A stretch of DNA of 64,000 bases from Ilyonectria destructans (GCA_020740775.1 JAHEWK010000007.1:1922001-1986000), one strand, 5' to 3'. Positions 41,947-53,496 are shown, numbered from the stretch's first letter. Notes: a model not told the origin generated them from the sequence alone. Numbers and translations are program-made.

Positions 41947-43380
41947 CTATTTCATGGCCATAAAGTCTCCGGGCACGACAACTGGGATGAAATGTCTCGT
42001 CACACCTGCATCCTTTGCCCTGCTTAGCCCTGTTGTAAACAGCGGCGTTGCCCATGAAGCGGCTTCCCAGTCTTCACTCAAGCTGCTCACATTATTTATA
42101 AGCTTGTGGCGAACATATGTGCCATTCCCATCAGCTCCCTCGTAAAAGACCCAAATGAAGCCATTGGTAGTAGTGACGTAAGGCTGGCAGCCCTCGACCG
42201 CCAGCGGAAGAAGCTCTGCCTGCGGTTCCCTGGAGACAGGCTCTGTGCTCAACCTTGGATCTTTTTCTTGGGGTTGCGATGACAAAGAGGGCAAGATTGA
42301 CCATCTCGAGCGCATGCTGGGAACTGCAGCTTGAGCTGACGCACGCTCTTCCGCTGTGATTGCACCGAAGCATGGAGTCTTGTCGACGAGATCCGAGAAG
42401 GATCCAGACCCACGATATCTACTTCGGGAGAAGTGCAGCGCTCCTTTGTAGAAATAAAAGATGAAAAGATAGGATATGCGATCAATGTCCATCACCAGGG
42501 GAGCCACGTTCGAGACTTCGATGGGGAGGTCGAAATTTTGGACTTGCCATCGAAGACCTCTATCCTCACTGGGTTCGCTCATTGTGGAAGCTTCTGAAAA
42601 GGCCATCTGCTGGTTCATCATATGCAGCGACAATACATGCTCAGTTTTGTCCGCGTTTTGGCACATGGTCAGAAGGACGAGATACCGCATTCCCGAACCA
42701 ACAGAGAAAATGTGGACTGGAATGTTTGACAGTGAAGGTGGCCAGAAACTCAAATCAGAGGCGCCTAGATTTTCGACAGTACGAACGGTCTGCTCTTCGG
42801 TTTTGTAACCGTCCTTGAGTGAGAACGAGGTTCGACTGATTTTTTTGGCGCGGTACTTGATATTCACAGTCCCATCGCCGTTGTCCATGGCAATGGCGGT
42901 CAGAAGTGACGAGCCGCCGCGTTGGTCCTCGAACTCTCTCCAGTCGTCCGATCTCATAGATCCGACCGGTGACAAATACTTGACGTCGCCCAGTCCGTCC
43001 GGGGCTCCTTGGAAGAGGTCCGTCATGGCTTGTATTTGACAGAGACGGATTCCAGGGCCCCAGCGGCTAAACTCAACGTCGACGTTTGCACCGACTGCCA
43101 AGTTGTGCATCATGATTGAGCTTGTGGTGCCGTCGAATGCCAGAAGAGGAGGTAGATAAATCCGTTGGCCATCTTTCTCGGCGAGTCGAGGTCCCAAGTC
43201 CTCGATCCTATTTGGGACCGTAACTGGGATTGGAGCAGGATGGGGTTGATTGCCAATGGGAGATTCTAGAGCCCAGAACTTGAGGTGTGGATTCTTCTGG
43301 GGGCTACTCTCCCACTCAAGAATGACGATGAGTTTGGGGAGGGATTCGTAAGACTTGGAGGAGGAGATGAATCGACCCAT
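41947..43380 (-). CDS. unrecognised intronless protein, 477 residues
   Basis: A single open frame from ATG 43380 to the stop at 41947. The protein is soluble-looking, with no signal peptide or membrane helix, and alternates short hydrophobic strands and loops through most of its length (for example PVHIFSVGSGMRYLVLLTMC, YLFIFYFYKGALHFSRSRYR, GFIWVFYEGADGNGTYVRHK), a pattern compatible with a beta-propeller or lectin-like fold. A Ser/Gln-rich segment at about 340-385 may be a linker. I do not recognise the family. It diverges from the cupin gene with about 500 bp between starts. Length, composition and absence of stops make it a real gene. Confidence 0.75.
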   Translation of the reverse strand: MGRFISSSKSYESLPKLIVILEWESSPQKNPHLKFWALESPIGNQPHPAPIPVTVPNRIEDLGPRLAEKDGQRIYLPPLLAFDGTTSSIMMHNLAVGANVDVEFSRWGPGIRLCQIQAMTDLFQGAPDGLGDVKYLSPVGSMRSDDWREFEDQRGGSSLLTAIAMDNGDGTVNIKYRAKKISRTSFSLKDGYKTEEQTVRTVENLGASDLSFWPPSLSNIPVHIFSVGSGMRYLVLLTMCQNADKTEHVLSLHMMNQQMAFSEASTMSEPSEDRGLRWQVQNFDLPIEVSNVAPLVMDIDRISYLFIFYFYKGALHFSRSRYRGSGSFSDLVDKTPCFGAITAEERASAQAAVPSMRSRWSILPSLSSQPQEKDPRLSTEPVSREPQAELLPLAVEGCQPYVTTTNGFIWVFYEGADGNGTYVRHKLINNVSSLSEDWEAASWATPLFTTGLSRAKDAGVTRHFIPVVVPGDFMAMK

Positions 43381-43878
43381 TTTGCGAGCTGACCTGAGTC
43401 AATGGGCTAATTTTATCACAGACGGGTGAGAATGAAGGCAGGTAAGTGAGAGAGAAAGTTCAAATGATGGTGTTGAATGAGGAAACATCACAGCCGCAAG
43501 GCCAGGCAGCGATCCAATGCCATCCTGCTGCCTAGCGAGAAAGGAGCCCCGGGGATATGACGGGAATATTGGCCATATCACGTGCCTAAACCCTTGCGCT
43601 CTTCAAGGAAATCAACTTCCGGGCGTCGAGTAGAACTCCAAGCCTGTGATTGCGGCCAACGGCGGAGATGTTCATTAAGTTGATCAATTTGAAGATGCAT
43701 GGAGGATGGAGGAGTGGAGGCACGAGGTCCGATAAGCTCTTTCTGGCCAATACCCGAGAAGTTGCCTCGGATAGCTTCCCGACTCTTGGATCGGAATTGG
43801 CATCCGGATGATGGAACCTGGTGGATTTAAACCCAATCCCCCGCACGATTACATCCATCGCACGCATCATACAACAAC
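43381..43878. promoter_or_regulatory. divergent intergenic region, 477-residue gene and cupin gene
   Basis: 498 bp between two divergent start codons. No gene inside. A shared promoter is possible; no specific site recognised. Confidence 0.4.
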
Positions 43879-44577
43879 ATGGTCGAAATCAAGCAATATC
43901 ATCTCCAGCCGACGGCTCTCGTTCCCAACTCTCCCCGCCCTCTTTTGCACTACAAAAATGTCCTCCCTCGCAACCCTGGCACCTCCCACTGCGACCAGGT
44001 ACAGGTCTGGGACATGTTCAGCAAGCATGGCTGGGACACCCAATGGATAAACCGCTACGGGGCAACCCAACTTTCGCATTATCACTCGCGGGCCCATGAG
44101 TGCATGGCTGTGCTATCTGGCTCTGCAACCATTCGGTTTGGTGTAGCCGATACGTCAGAAGACCTTGATGCCAATACCTGGGGCTCTGCTTGGGAGGATG
44201 GGGGTGTTGAACTGGTGGCGGAAGCCGGTGACATATTCGTAATCCCCTCTGGCGTCTCTCACAAGACTTACGAGACCAAGCCCGCAGCTTCCCCTGGGCT
44301 GTTGTCGCCTGGAAATGGCCACGGCATCGAGGCCGAGGATCCTCGCAAAGCCCTGGGGGAGATAGAGTTATCTGGCTTTACCATGATGGGAGCATACAAT
44401 GGCGGCAAATGGGATTTCATTCAGAGTGGCGGGAACTATGAAAATGTCTGGTCTGTTCCGAAGCCAGAGAAAGATCCTGTTTTCGGGACATCGCATCAAG
44501 GGCTACGGAAGTTATGGGTGGGGAGTGGTGAAGCTACCCGAGCATGGATTGATACCATCGCCCGAGCTCGCATTTGA
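43879..44577 (+). CDS. cupin-domain protein, YjlB-like
   Basis: Single exon, 232 residues. The cupin core shows motif 1 SHYHSRAHECMAVLSGSATI, with His and Glu metal ligands, followed by a long inter-motif insert and motif 2 GDIFVIPSGVSHKTYE, with the last His ligand. The N-terminal block RPLLHYKNVLP and GWDTQWINRYG before the core resemble bacterial YjlB and its fungal relatives. The enzymatic activity of this group is not established; a small-molecule dioxygenase or isomerase or a metabolite sensor is possible. Start chosen at the first ATG giving the MVEIKQYHL block. Confidence 0.85.
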   Translation: MVEIKQYHLQPTALVPNSPRPLLHYKNVLPRNPGTSHCDQVQVWDMFSKHGWDTQWINRYGATQLSHYHSRAHECMAVLSGSATIRFGVADTSEDLDANTWGSAWEDGGVELVAEAGDIFVIPSGVSHKTYETKPAASPGLLSPGNGHGIEAEDPRKALGEIELSGFTMMGAYNGGKWDFIQSGGNYENVWSVPKPEKDPVFGTSHQGLRKLWVGSGEATRAWIDTIARARI

Positions 44578-45177
44578 TGAGATAATATACAAGTTAGTTT
44601 ATTTTACGAGAACGTTTGCTTGCTCCACGAGATTGCCATTCTCCATATTTATTCCCCTTTTCTATTTTAGGTATTATAGTGAATAGATGGATATATGTAG
44701 GTCATAGATTAGAATTTACACATCAGGGCCTAATCCTTGGTTCTGTTGTTTGTGGTCCGTCGATGTAGGGTAAGTAGGTGACGCTATAAACTGCAAAAGT
44801 GGAACGCTCCACTGGAGAGCTCACGTATTTCCGGATATCTAAGCACTCATATAACAACTCGGCTAGTTCCTATTCAACAGACGCGGATAATGTCAACTTC
44901 AACTACTATACGCCTGCAACTGCGTTAATAAAACTGATCCTTTTAACGACAGATACTAGTACTTGGCAAATTGCATCTCCAAGAGTCACAAAGATACACG
45001 GTTTACCGTGCGCTTTTTGCTAGATTAAACACAGAGGTACTGTAACATGTAGCTATAAAGGCCTTGTAAATTTAGCCCGCTATTCAACACATCGAAGCTC
45101 GAAAGAAACCACCCGAGCACTTGCCAAATACTTTATAAATAAATCCAAAGAACAAAAACGGTAAAAAGAGCAAAAAA
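44578..45177. other. intergenic, no gene
   Basis: 3' flank of the cupin gene, AT-rich, ending in the A-rich region (the T terminator on the other strand) next to 5S copy 3. Confidence 0.45.
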
Positions 45178-45296
45178 ACATACAACAGCAAGGATTCCCC
45201 GGTCGTCACCGACCCGAGTACTAATTTGCCGCTTCTCAGCTTGACTAAGGGAGAGCGGACGGGATCCCGTATTTTCTAAGAGCTATGGTCGTATGT
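45178..45296 (-). rRNA. 5S ribosomal RNA, copy 3
   Basis: 119 nt, same variant as copies 1 and 2. The helix between GCTCTTAG and CTGAGAAGC is kept with one bulged A, as expected of helix III. A T7 tract follows the 3' end. About 40 bp of its 3' flank resemble the flank of copy 1 (AAGAAC..AAACGG and AGCAAAAA). Confidence 0.89.
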
Positions 45297-45578
45297 ATCA
45301 GAGGCAGCGTGGTTACAGACTATAATCTCAGTTGGGATTTTGATGACATGCAGGTTCTCACCAGATCACATGATCACGTTGGGGCCATTCAGGGCCATGC
45401 ACCTTAGGCTGAATTGCCGTTTCAGGCACCTACTTCACTGACATCAATTCTCTTTTTATATATCAACTCGTCCAAAACTGTCCCTAGTCAACAGCTTTCC
45501 TGCTGCTGGCGATCTATCCCAACACTGTTTCGTTCCCGACTGAGTCTCACCATCTCAGTAAACCAACCCATATACACT

Positions 45579-47933
45579 ATGGCTTTTAATCTGAACGATT
45601 CTCCCTTTCCCCTCGGGGATACCCATGAACAAATCAGACAGAATCCAAAGACATGTAGCACTTGCTTGAATCTATACCCTGGCTCGGCGTACTCTGCCGT
45701 ACCTCGCCAGGGAATTTGGTTTCACGAAGGGAGTGCCGCTAACGCGAAACGAGCCGCTGAGCACGAAGACATTGGCGAAGCGCCCGCATGGGCAGGAAAA
45801 TATCGCATCGACTTTGCCTCTTGGGAAGTGCAGGCATACCTGACAGATATCCGAGACTCGGCGGTACGAGATTGCGTGTCGTGTCTGCTTCTCCAGGAGG
45901 CTGTGACAAAGTTGTCCAAAGGGGATCTCAAGTTTGATGATCCTGCTTTGCTGCTGAACGTTGTATTCTGTAGGGGAAACGTGCTGAATATTTACGTGTC
46001 TCGGGGGAGTCCAACTGAAGAGCAAGATGGTGACTTTTTCTCTCCCTGGGAGACGGAAGATGTGCAAGAGTTTGTTGCAGCCTATCAGCTCTACACCCTT
46101 CCTGGTAAGTTCTTGTATCTGTGTCCGGATTGGCAGTAAACTGATCACCTAGGTGCCCCCTGTCCTTGGACGACCATTGGAAGTGTGGTGACCTTGGAAA
46201 AACCGCAAATGAATCTTCCAGCTGTGAGAGGCGGCCCAACTAGACACATTGCGCCAGACCCAAGCTCTGATGCATGCTTTGATACCATCAAAGGCTGGAT
46301 AAACACGTGTCAAACGACTCACAAGATTTGTACAGAAGCAGGCTCAACGGTGCAAAGTCTCCCCAAGCGGGTCATCGTTGTTGGGAATGATTCCAATGAT
46401 GACATTCACCTGTTTGAACATGACGATTCTACAGAGCGAATAAATGAGCCATACATAGCCTTGTCTCATTGTTGGGGATTGAGCCAACATTTAGTGTCCA
46501 CAAAGTCAAGCATTGACGCGTGGAAAATTAACATCCCTTACAGTGCACTCCCACCGACCTTTCAAGATGCCGTTTCAATCACAAGAAGGCTGGGCATTCG
46601 TTATGTTTGGATCGATTCACTGTGCATTGTTCAAGATGACAAAAACGACTGGGAAATTGAAGCAGCAAAAATGGCATCAATCTATGACGGAGCTGACTTG
46701 GTTCTCGCTGCGACTGGGTCCATTGACGGTGATGGCGGGTGTCTCTTTCCGAGAAACCCCTACATCATAGTATCTGGGACCGGTCCAACTGGAAAACCAT
46801 TCGAGATCTATGGCCGTGAAACATCTGAACACGGTATGTTTGGTTGGTCTGGCTCTCCAGAAATCTCCAAACGATCTTGGAACCCCGTTTCAGGGGTCCA
46901 GGGGGGTGAAGAAGAACTAGCCCATTACCCGCTTTTGAGCAGGGCATGGTGCTTCCAGGAACGATTGCTAGCCACTCGAATCCTCCACTTTACAAAGACA
47001 GAGGCAGTTTTTGATTGTTTGACCTGCATGGAGTGCGAGTGTGGGGCGCTCACCCAACATCAAGACGACCCTTTGGTTCCGCCACGACGCATTATAAAGA
47101 CGGGCCACAAGTACGTTGACGGCACATCAAGCTTGGCGCATTCAACCCCGCCGTCAATGGAGCTTCTACCAACTTCCAGAGGAACCAACTTTGCTCAGCA
47201 CCATGAACTTTGGCGGGACCTGATTGTCCAGTATTCCCAGAAACGCATCACTCGCAAGACGGATGGCCTCCCAGCCGTGGCTGGCCTGGCCACAAAATGG
47301 TCAAACAACCTGACTGGAAGATACTTGGCTGGTATCTGGGAGTTGGACTTGCTCGATAGCCTCCGTTGGATCCCAGACGAGAAGGATTCAGGCGAAGACC
47401 CGCAGTATATTGCTCCGAGCTGGAGTTGGCTTAGCGCTCAAAGGGGAGTCACTTGGGGGCTCGAAAGCTTTGATGATCCTACATATTACGTGGATATTGA
47501 TTATACACGAACCAAGTGCCACCTGAGTGGACTCAATCCTTTCGGCGAAGTCCACTCAGGGTACATCTTCCTGACCGGGTGTATTATGCCCGTGTCGTTC
47601 TCCTTCATTGGCGATGGGGTGTTCCTACAGAAGGCGGGCCACGATACGAAGAAGCCCTTTGACCGGCCCGATAGCCTCGCAAGACTCCGAAAGCTTGCCA
47701 CTCCCGACCTCTTCTGTCTCAGATTCTGCACCAAGGAGAGCGCGTCTGCTGGTGATGGGGATGATTGCGCGATGATTCTTGTGAAGGCGGACCAAACGGA
47801 TCTGGCAAGGCAACCGAAAGATGTCCGGGAGTTTAAGCACGTATACCAAAGGCTTGGGTTTGTCAAGAACTATTTAACTCGTGAGTGGAGGCATGCTGAA
47901 GATTCGGAGAAGGTCGATATGTATCTCATTTAG
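45579..47933 (+). CDS. HET-domain protein
   Basis: Exons 45579-46104 and 46153-47933 (48-bp intron) encode 768 residues. The heterokaryon-incompatibility (HET) domain has its three blocks: EPYIALSHCWG (about 274), LGIRYVWIDSLCIVQDD (about 323-339) and LLSRAWCFQERLLATRILHF (about 436-455). The N-terminal about 200 residues contain CSTCLNLYPGSA and DCVSCLLLQEA, Cys pairs often found ahead of HET domains. Downstream, the TDGLPAVAGLA and APSWSWLSAQ blocks are typical of the family. HET proteins trigger cell death on non-self recognition or, more generally, serve innate immunity in fungi. No NACHT or repeat partner is attached here. Intact. Confidence 0.93.
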
Positions 47934-48061
47934 TCGCTATTGAAGGGGAGCCGGAGGTAAATGATTAATTATCTGGGCAAGATTTAGCCTATCAGTATGT
48001 CGAAAGTTTCACGGCGACTTTAATTATTGCCCTGCTATTCCAACGCTGACCCAACATTCAC

Positions 48062-48577
48062 CTGTCGGCGCTGGTGAGATTCTGCCGCACCAACTCCCAC
48101 AGGTTGGCAATCTGCCGAACCTTCATGCGATCACCCTCTATCCACTCCCGTGCCTCGGTCCAGTCATGATATTGCTCTGAGGCAAAGGCCATCGCGGATG
48201 ATCCAAGCTCGGGAGACAAGGTCGGCGTGGTGGTCCTAGTACATCGGATTTCGTGCGAGTATTAAAACAGGACTCGTGACGTCCTTGACTTCGGACCAGG
48301 TCAAGACTTGAACTCGACCCTCGCAGTAACTTAGACCAGGTTCGGCCTTTGCGGCATCAACACAAGCTCCAGCAGAGACATTTCGGTGCCGGGTTTGCTG
48401 AGGAAGGCAACAATCGCTCGCGGCGTATCGCATGAAACATGATAGAAATTGTGACAACACGACCTCCACTGCTGCGGCAAGGTTAGCTTCATCGGCGATT
48501 CTGCTTGAGCTGTTTATGCGGAACCAAAACACGAGGGACCGAATCATCACAGCGGTATTAAATCTCACGAGTTTCAA
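48062..48577 (-). pseudogene. broken unidentified gene fragment
   Basis: From 48577 leftward an open frame reads RSLVFWFRINSSSRIADEAN, then GRVQVLTWSEVKDVTSPVLI, and stops at 48236. In a second frame the sequence goes on as SEQYHDWTEAREWIEGDRMK and VRQIANLWELVRQNLT to a stop at 48062. Composition is clearly protein-like in both pieces, and they read as one protein split by a frameshift near 48230. Family not recognised. It lies 166 bp downstream of the Zn2Cys6 gene and is not in frame with it. Confidence 0.45.
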
Positions 48578-48742
48578 TGGCTAAAACCTGCTACTTCTGT
48601 TCTCTGACCAAGGCAGCTTATGTTACATTCAGCAATCGCTAACACTCAACATACGTTTTGAAAAAGACCAACCAAACATTGCTAACTCCGTTCTATCCGA
48701 AATCATCGAGGGCCAGTGGCCCGAAAGGCATAATGTACATGA

Positions 48743-50125
48743 TCAACTCTGCATTGTGAGCTCAGAACTTTGGTGGCAGATATCCCAGGGCCACTTCAAC
48801 CAGGTTGTTAGGTCTGGACTTAGCATCGCCCGTATTGAGGTCAGGAGATGAATTGCCCAACCATCAAAGAACCAGCACGTTTTGAGAGACATCAACATGG
48901 GAGTGTAATGAGCTAGAACCAACAACGCATTGGGTTCTTTTCGTTGAACACGGGCGACAAAGACGTCCTGCAGCCTGTACAGCCATCCCAAGGCATGATA
49001 GTCGCTCGGGGAGGCTTCGCGTGTTCCACGGCTGTTGCCGTAGTTTGCTTCGTATACGGTAGATAATGATGCGAGAGCTTGGATATAAATGACTGTATCA
49101 GGCGAATCGTGTGATGCAATCCACATCCGTAGTTTGTCAAGGGGTTCAACCCAGTCGAGATATATGGCCCCATCGTGAAGATGCATCGGCATCTGACCCA
49201 AGTCATTTCCACCAGGTCGTCCCAGGGGCTCTGTAAGCCCAGTAAAAAGAGTTGCGGGCTCTATCATCTGTCGGATCAGCCGTACGCCCTGGATCCGAGG
49301 TAACCAGAATGGAGCTGCTCCGTCGCCAGCGTTGCAGACGAGCAGATCGTTGGTCCCCATGGGTCCGTCGGCGACAGCGCAGTAGCACATGAGCATTGCG
49401 GCCACGTAGAGGGCGCCGCAGTTGGACTCGTTGATGGTCGGGTGACTTTTATTTAGTTCACTCAGACCCATTTCTGCGTAGCGCCGAGCGATGGAGCGAT
49501 AGCGGATTTGGCTGTCGCTGTTGGCGGGTTGTGAATAGGCAAGATGGTATCCTGCCAAGGAGTAGGCAAAGTGAAACACAAAGTGGTATGACAGACCCAT
49601 TCGTGGAACATTTCGGGCCCAAAATAGAGCAATTTCGCTCTTGGGATCGTCAGACCCGGCAAGGGTCGGAGCTGTTTGAGCAGTGTAGTGAAGGAGCAGC
49701 TCAGCGTCAGTGACATTTAAAGAACAAGGCACGCGTTCCACGGGAGTGGGAGACACTCGAGATATCTCAAACTTCTCCATGGCTTGCAGGAGTGGCCTGG
49801 CCAGCGTGGCCCAGTCTTTTCGCGGGCGACCTGGACCCCTTCTCGGAGCCGGCGGAGGCACTCCATTATCGCCAACCAAGCCATGCGCCGACAGTTCTTG
49901 GGGCACAAAGCTGCAGGGAATGCCGAAGCGGACGCAGTTGGCGCAGGAAGGCTTTTCCTCATCGCACTGGGCTGGTTAGTACACGGAGACGAGAGATCTC
50001 ACGAGATGGAGAGCCACCTTGACTTTGCGCCGCTTGCAGCTCACGCAGCCGTCCCGGGACTTGCGGTGCGGTTTCCTCCCGCGTCTGGCGCTGGTGACAG
50101 AGCCATCGACGAATTGTGCCTTCAT
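48743..50125 (-). CDS. Zn2Cys6 transcription factor
   Basis: Exons 50125-50018 and 49966-48743 (intron 51 bp, GTGGCT..CAG) encode 443 residues. The splice falls inside the zinc cluster and creates CVSCKRRKVKCDEEKPSCANC plus a final Cys: C27, C30, C37, C44, C47 and C54, the exact C-x2-C-x6-C-x6-C-x2-C-x6-C pattern, preceded by basic RRGRKPHRKSRDG. A short Pro-rich AT-hook-like GRPRK follows near 70. The rest is the helical fungal-specific regulatory region (FHFAYSLAGYHLAYSQ, IRYRSIARRYAEMGLSEL). It faces the HET gene tail-to-tail. Targets unknown. The acceptor was chosen because only it gives the canonical Cys spacing. Confidence 0.9.
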
Positions 50126-51239
50126 CTCAGGGATTCAGGGAATATCCACGATATCCACGACGGTGAATGCTAAGCGATCAAGTTTGAGGTGTCTGAGGCT
50201 CGGGTTCCTTCTCGCCACGTAAGCACCTGACGTGCCATCTGTTGCCGCTGGGGTGTTTCGCGTCCTGCTGGGAGCCAGAGATGATGCCGCCGCAGGCCAT
50301 TCGTATGCAGATCCTCGAGAGGTTCCAGGGCGGTGTTGATGTTTGGGCAGGGAGCTTTGGGCCTTTCCGCGTGATCCGCGAGAGAATGTCGTGCTGCCAG
50401 TCTGTCAATACGCCTGTGATCCGGAAGGCTCGGGTCTGGGAGATTGAGTGTGGGGTCGGCATACGCGTATGGAAGCGCCGGGGGCTTTTTACTGCCGAGT
50501 GTTTTCGTATTGGAGATACGAGAATCATGCACCTAATCGAGGGGCCATACGAATATGGCCCCGCGAAAATATCGTGTCCAACGGCTCTGCATTGGTGCTC
50601 GCGTGACCCCGTAACGCACAGATGTGTGTTCCATCTGACTCAGCTTTCCCGGGCAATCCGCACTCTGGTGGCGTGTTTGGTTCTGAGGGAGTGGTAACAA
50701 TGTCTACAGCTGCTAACGAAGATGGCCAAGTACCGGATTGCTCGGCTTTCGGCAGTATTGTCTCAGAGAGCCTAATTCATGTTTCATTCACATCGGGTCC
50801 TTTCATCTTACTGTAAACTGTAATTTTATGCTTGCCCATCCTGGGAAGCCGCATAGTCTTCCAGATTCACACTGATGCCTTTCCAGGAGAGGCGAGGCCA
50901 TTTCCGGTGATTCCGAAAAGTGAATACCGAAAGAGCGCCCCTAGATTGCATCGTCGGTTCCCTTCCGAGCCACATCCGCGGATCATCCAAGCACATATAT
51001 ATAGCTCTTGGAGAATACGAGGTCCCATCGGGTGCCCCATTTTTAACTCGTATACCTCGAAATATAGTCACCTGAATCTAACCGTAGACCCTCAAAGGCA
51101 AATTATGTGAGAGTTTAATTAACTCAGTTAAGGTTAAAATTTAAAATATGGAAGAAATATAGAAGGGTTTGGAAATGAAAAGTGATATACACATACTTCT
51201 TCCATTAATACGGGAGCTAAGGTGGATTTTACTACCTGG
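50126..51239. other. intergenic, upstream of the Zn2Cys6 gene
   Basis: Overlapping frames on both strands (for example 50242-50697) lack motifs and look like chance reading. The end (51100-51240) is AT-rich. Confidence 0.4.
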
Positions 51240-51705
51240 TGTCGTTAATCTTGACGGGAACCATGTACTGCAAGAGATCCGAAATTGCGGTAATGGAGAA
51301 AGCCGGAAGCATTGTTAATACTTCGAGCGCGGCTGGTCTCATGGCAAGCCCTGGGTTTGTTGCATCCGCAGCATTCAAGGCGGCAATCATCTCTTAACCA
51401 GATCGGTCGCGAAAGAGATTGGAGCTCGGCAGATCCGCGTGAATGCACTCGCCCCGTAAGTGGGCATCAAACCCATATGCATGGTTATTGAACGACGCTG
51501 ACAAACATGGATAGAGCGGGCATTGTCACCCCAATGTTTGAACAACTATTTGACGGGTGTTGTTGATGAGAATGTAATTACGCCTAATGCACTTGACTGT
51601 GATGGTAAAGTGGAGGAGGTTGCAGCACTCATCGCTTTTCTCTTGGAGACCGGTCCAAGTATATTACCGAAGAGACAATTAAAATTGATGGAGGTATGCT
51701 TATCA
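51240..51705 (+). pseudogene. short-chain dehydrogenase (SDR) relic
   Basis: Across several frameshifts the plus strand gives VVNLDGNHVLQEI, VMEKAGSIVNTSSAAGLMAS, PGFVASAAFKAAII (Tyr of the YxxxK motif is replaced by Ala, Lys kept), TRSVAKEIGARQIRVNALAP, and after an intron-like GTAAGT..TAG the C-terminal PMFEQLFDG, DGKVEEVAALIAFLL and YITEETIKIDGGM. This is the order of blocks in classical NAD(P)-dependent SDRs. A TAA interrupts after AAIIS and the catalytic Tyr is gone; non-functional. Confidence 0.8.
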
Positions 51706-53442
51706 ACAACTACCTGGCTCGCCTCGATAGTCAAGAGCCACGTCGATCCCACGCTCCCGCCTCTCTATCGTACCGCCCGGACACCTTCTAAGTCGCCATT
51801 TGGGTCTCCGCTCACTTTTGAGAATGTTTCCAGAGCAGCCAAGCGCCTTGTCGCCACTCAGCGGATGCTCAAGTACTAGCAGGGCGAAACCTGCCTCTTG
51901 ATCCAGGCTCGCGACCGGTTGACCCCTCTCCTAAGAGCAGTGGGAGTTGAGAAGTTGCATGTCCATCACCGAGACGTTCCACGGGCACGTTGAGGATCAG
52001 ATGGCCGTGTTCATAGTGTCGAGGCAGCGCAACATGAAGCGCGAGCATAAAATTGCTCGATGATGACGAAATAGCGGCGCTGGCTTGGGCAGAGAAAGAG
52101 GCTACCGGAAAGGTTCATAACGATCAGGATTCGGCGCGATTGCTGAAGTTTTCCGAGTTGAGAAGCGCGTGGCAACGTGCTGAGGTGGATCGGAAACCTT
52201 GCCGGAGCGACGCCAGTTTGCGTGTTGGGAAATTGGCCTTGATAAGACGTAAATAGATACCGGGCGATTTCGCTCGATCGTGCTACTCTACAAGCTGGGG
52301 TGTGATGACGCCAGTGCGAGCGGTGAGGCTGTCGAGGAGGTTTGAGTCACATGCCGCGATCATCCATGGCAATGTGAGTCGCGATGAGGTGAACAGGAGG
52401 CAAGTTGTCGAGTGAGGCGTGGGCTGGGTGCTGACGACAGGAATTTCGATGGAAAGTGCAGGAAATTGAGTTCCATGCAGTTGTCTGTGGCTGTGATGCT
52501 ACACTTTGTTGGTGTGTATTAGCTATGGTTAGGACTCCAAAGATGCCTGGAATTTGCCAGCACCTCGCTAATGATGGCGGTCCCGTGGGGATCGAGGGCT
52601 TCACTTACCTTCGTCCGCCAGTCAGCGATCCAACCCTCCATGTTGACGGCGTTGCTTTGTCAACTTCAAACAACCCGTTTCTTTGAATGCACTGGTTCTG
52701 GAGTGAGGTCTTTCTCAGCCAGGAGGATGTGGTCTTCATCGCCAACGGGCGGGATACAATGGGCAGGGTGTTGTAGATCGCCAATGGGTATGTTTTTTTC
52801 ATCACCAACGGGTGGCATGCGGCGCGTAGGGTATTGTCGATCGCCAACGGACGGGTTACAACGGGAAGGAGTTCTTCGTCGCCAACGGCGGAATGAAAAG
52901 ATGTGCTGAGGGCACCGAAGTCATCAGTGAAGTCGTAGGCAGAGGGCTCAAAAGTCTGCTTACCTAGAGGCTTAAAGATCTACTTGTCTGGGGCTTAAAG
53001 ATCTGTTGGATTGAGGCTGGGGTGTCTATGTGAGCTTCCAGGCAGCTCAGAAGATCGCCGTCATGTACACCCAGTTTCGAAGGGACGGGAAGAGGGATGG
53101 TGGGAGAACTTGTCCGGGGTTTCTGTTGTCGCAGGGGATTCATAGGAATGAATATCCCGTAATTGAGCTCTGGTGGTGAATCTGAATCCAAGGCATTCTG
53201 TCGGAATGGTATTTGGTGTGGTTATTGTCGTCTGGTGGGTTTCTGTTGTCCAATATGCTATGTTGAGTCAGCTTGAGAGAATGGTGATCCAAGAGCTGGA
53301 GAGGAATCTTGCTGGCAACAACGGACCCAGTCTTGCACAGTAGGTCGACGATGCAGCATCCCGGGGAACTGCCAACTGCGCCCATCGCACTTGAGTTGGC
53401 ACGCTTAACGTACCTAAGCGGTGGCAGTGCAGGAGCAATCAG
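51706..53442. other. repeat-bearing stretch without a named gene
   Basis: Contains a coding-like block (51780-51880, TPSKSPFGSPLTFENVSRAA), short frames, and the periodic CGCCAACGGG array. The 25-bp piece at about 51716-51740 recurs at about 58522-58546. No family assigned. Confidence 0.4.
52740..52889. repeat. degenerate direct-repeat array, 10-bp core
   Basis: Five copies of CGCCAACGGG or close variants start at 52740, 52779, 52803, 52842 and 52880, spaced 39, 24, 39 and 38 bp. Spacers are partly similar (GGTGTTGTAGAT, GGTATTGTCGAT), so this is a decayed minisatellite with a unit near 38 bp. Confidence 0.7.
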
Positions 53443-53444
53443 TA

Positions 53445-53496
53445 AGTCGGACCACCCATTAGCTGACCGACCCCTTACCTAACCGCCCCACTTACA
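53445..53496 (+). repeat. left terminal inverted repeat of pogo element
   Basis: Begins AGTCGGACCACCCATTAGCT and matches the right end in inverse orientation over 52 bp with a single A/G difference (CCTAACC versus CCTGACC). Confidence 0.95.

Noticed and set aside
48577..48743. Extending the Zn2Cys6 protein into the coding-like block at 48062-48577
   Set aside because: A stop codon separates them and no suitable GT-AG pair brings the frames together.
52740..52889. CRISPR-like spaced repeats
   Set aside because: The genome is fungal, the core is only 10 bp, spacers are partly similar and no cas genes exist; it is a minisatellite.
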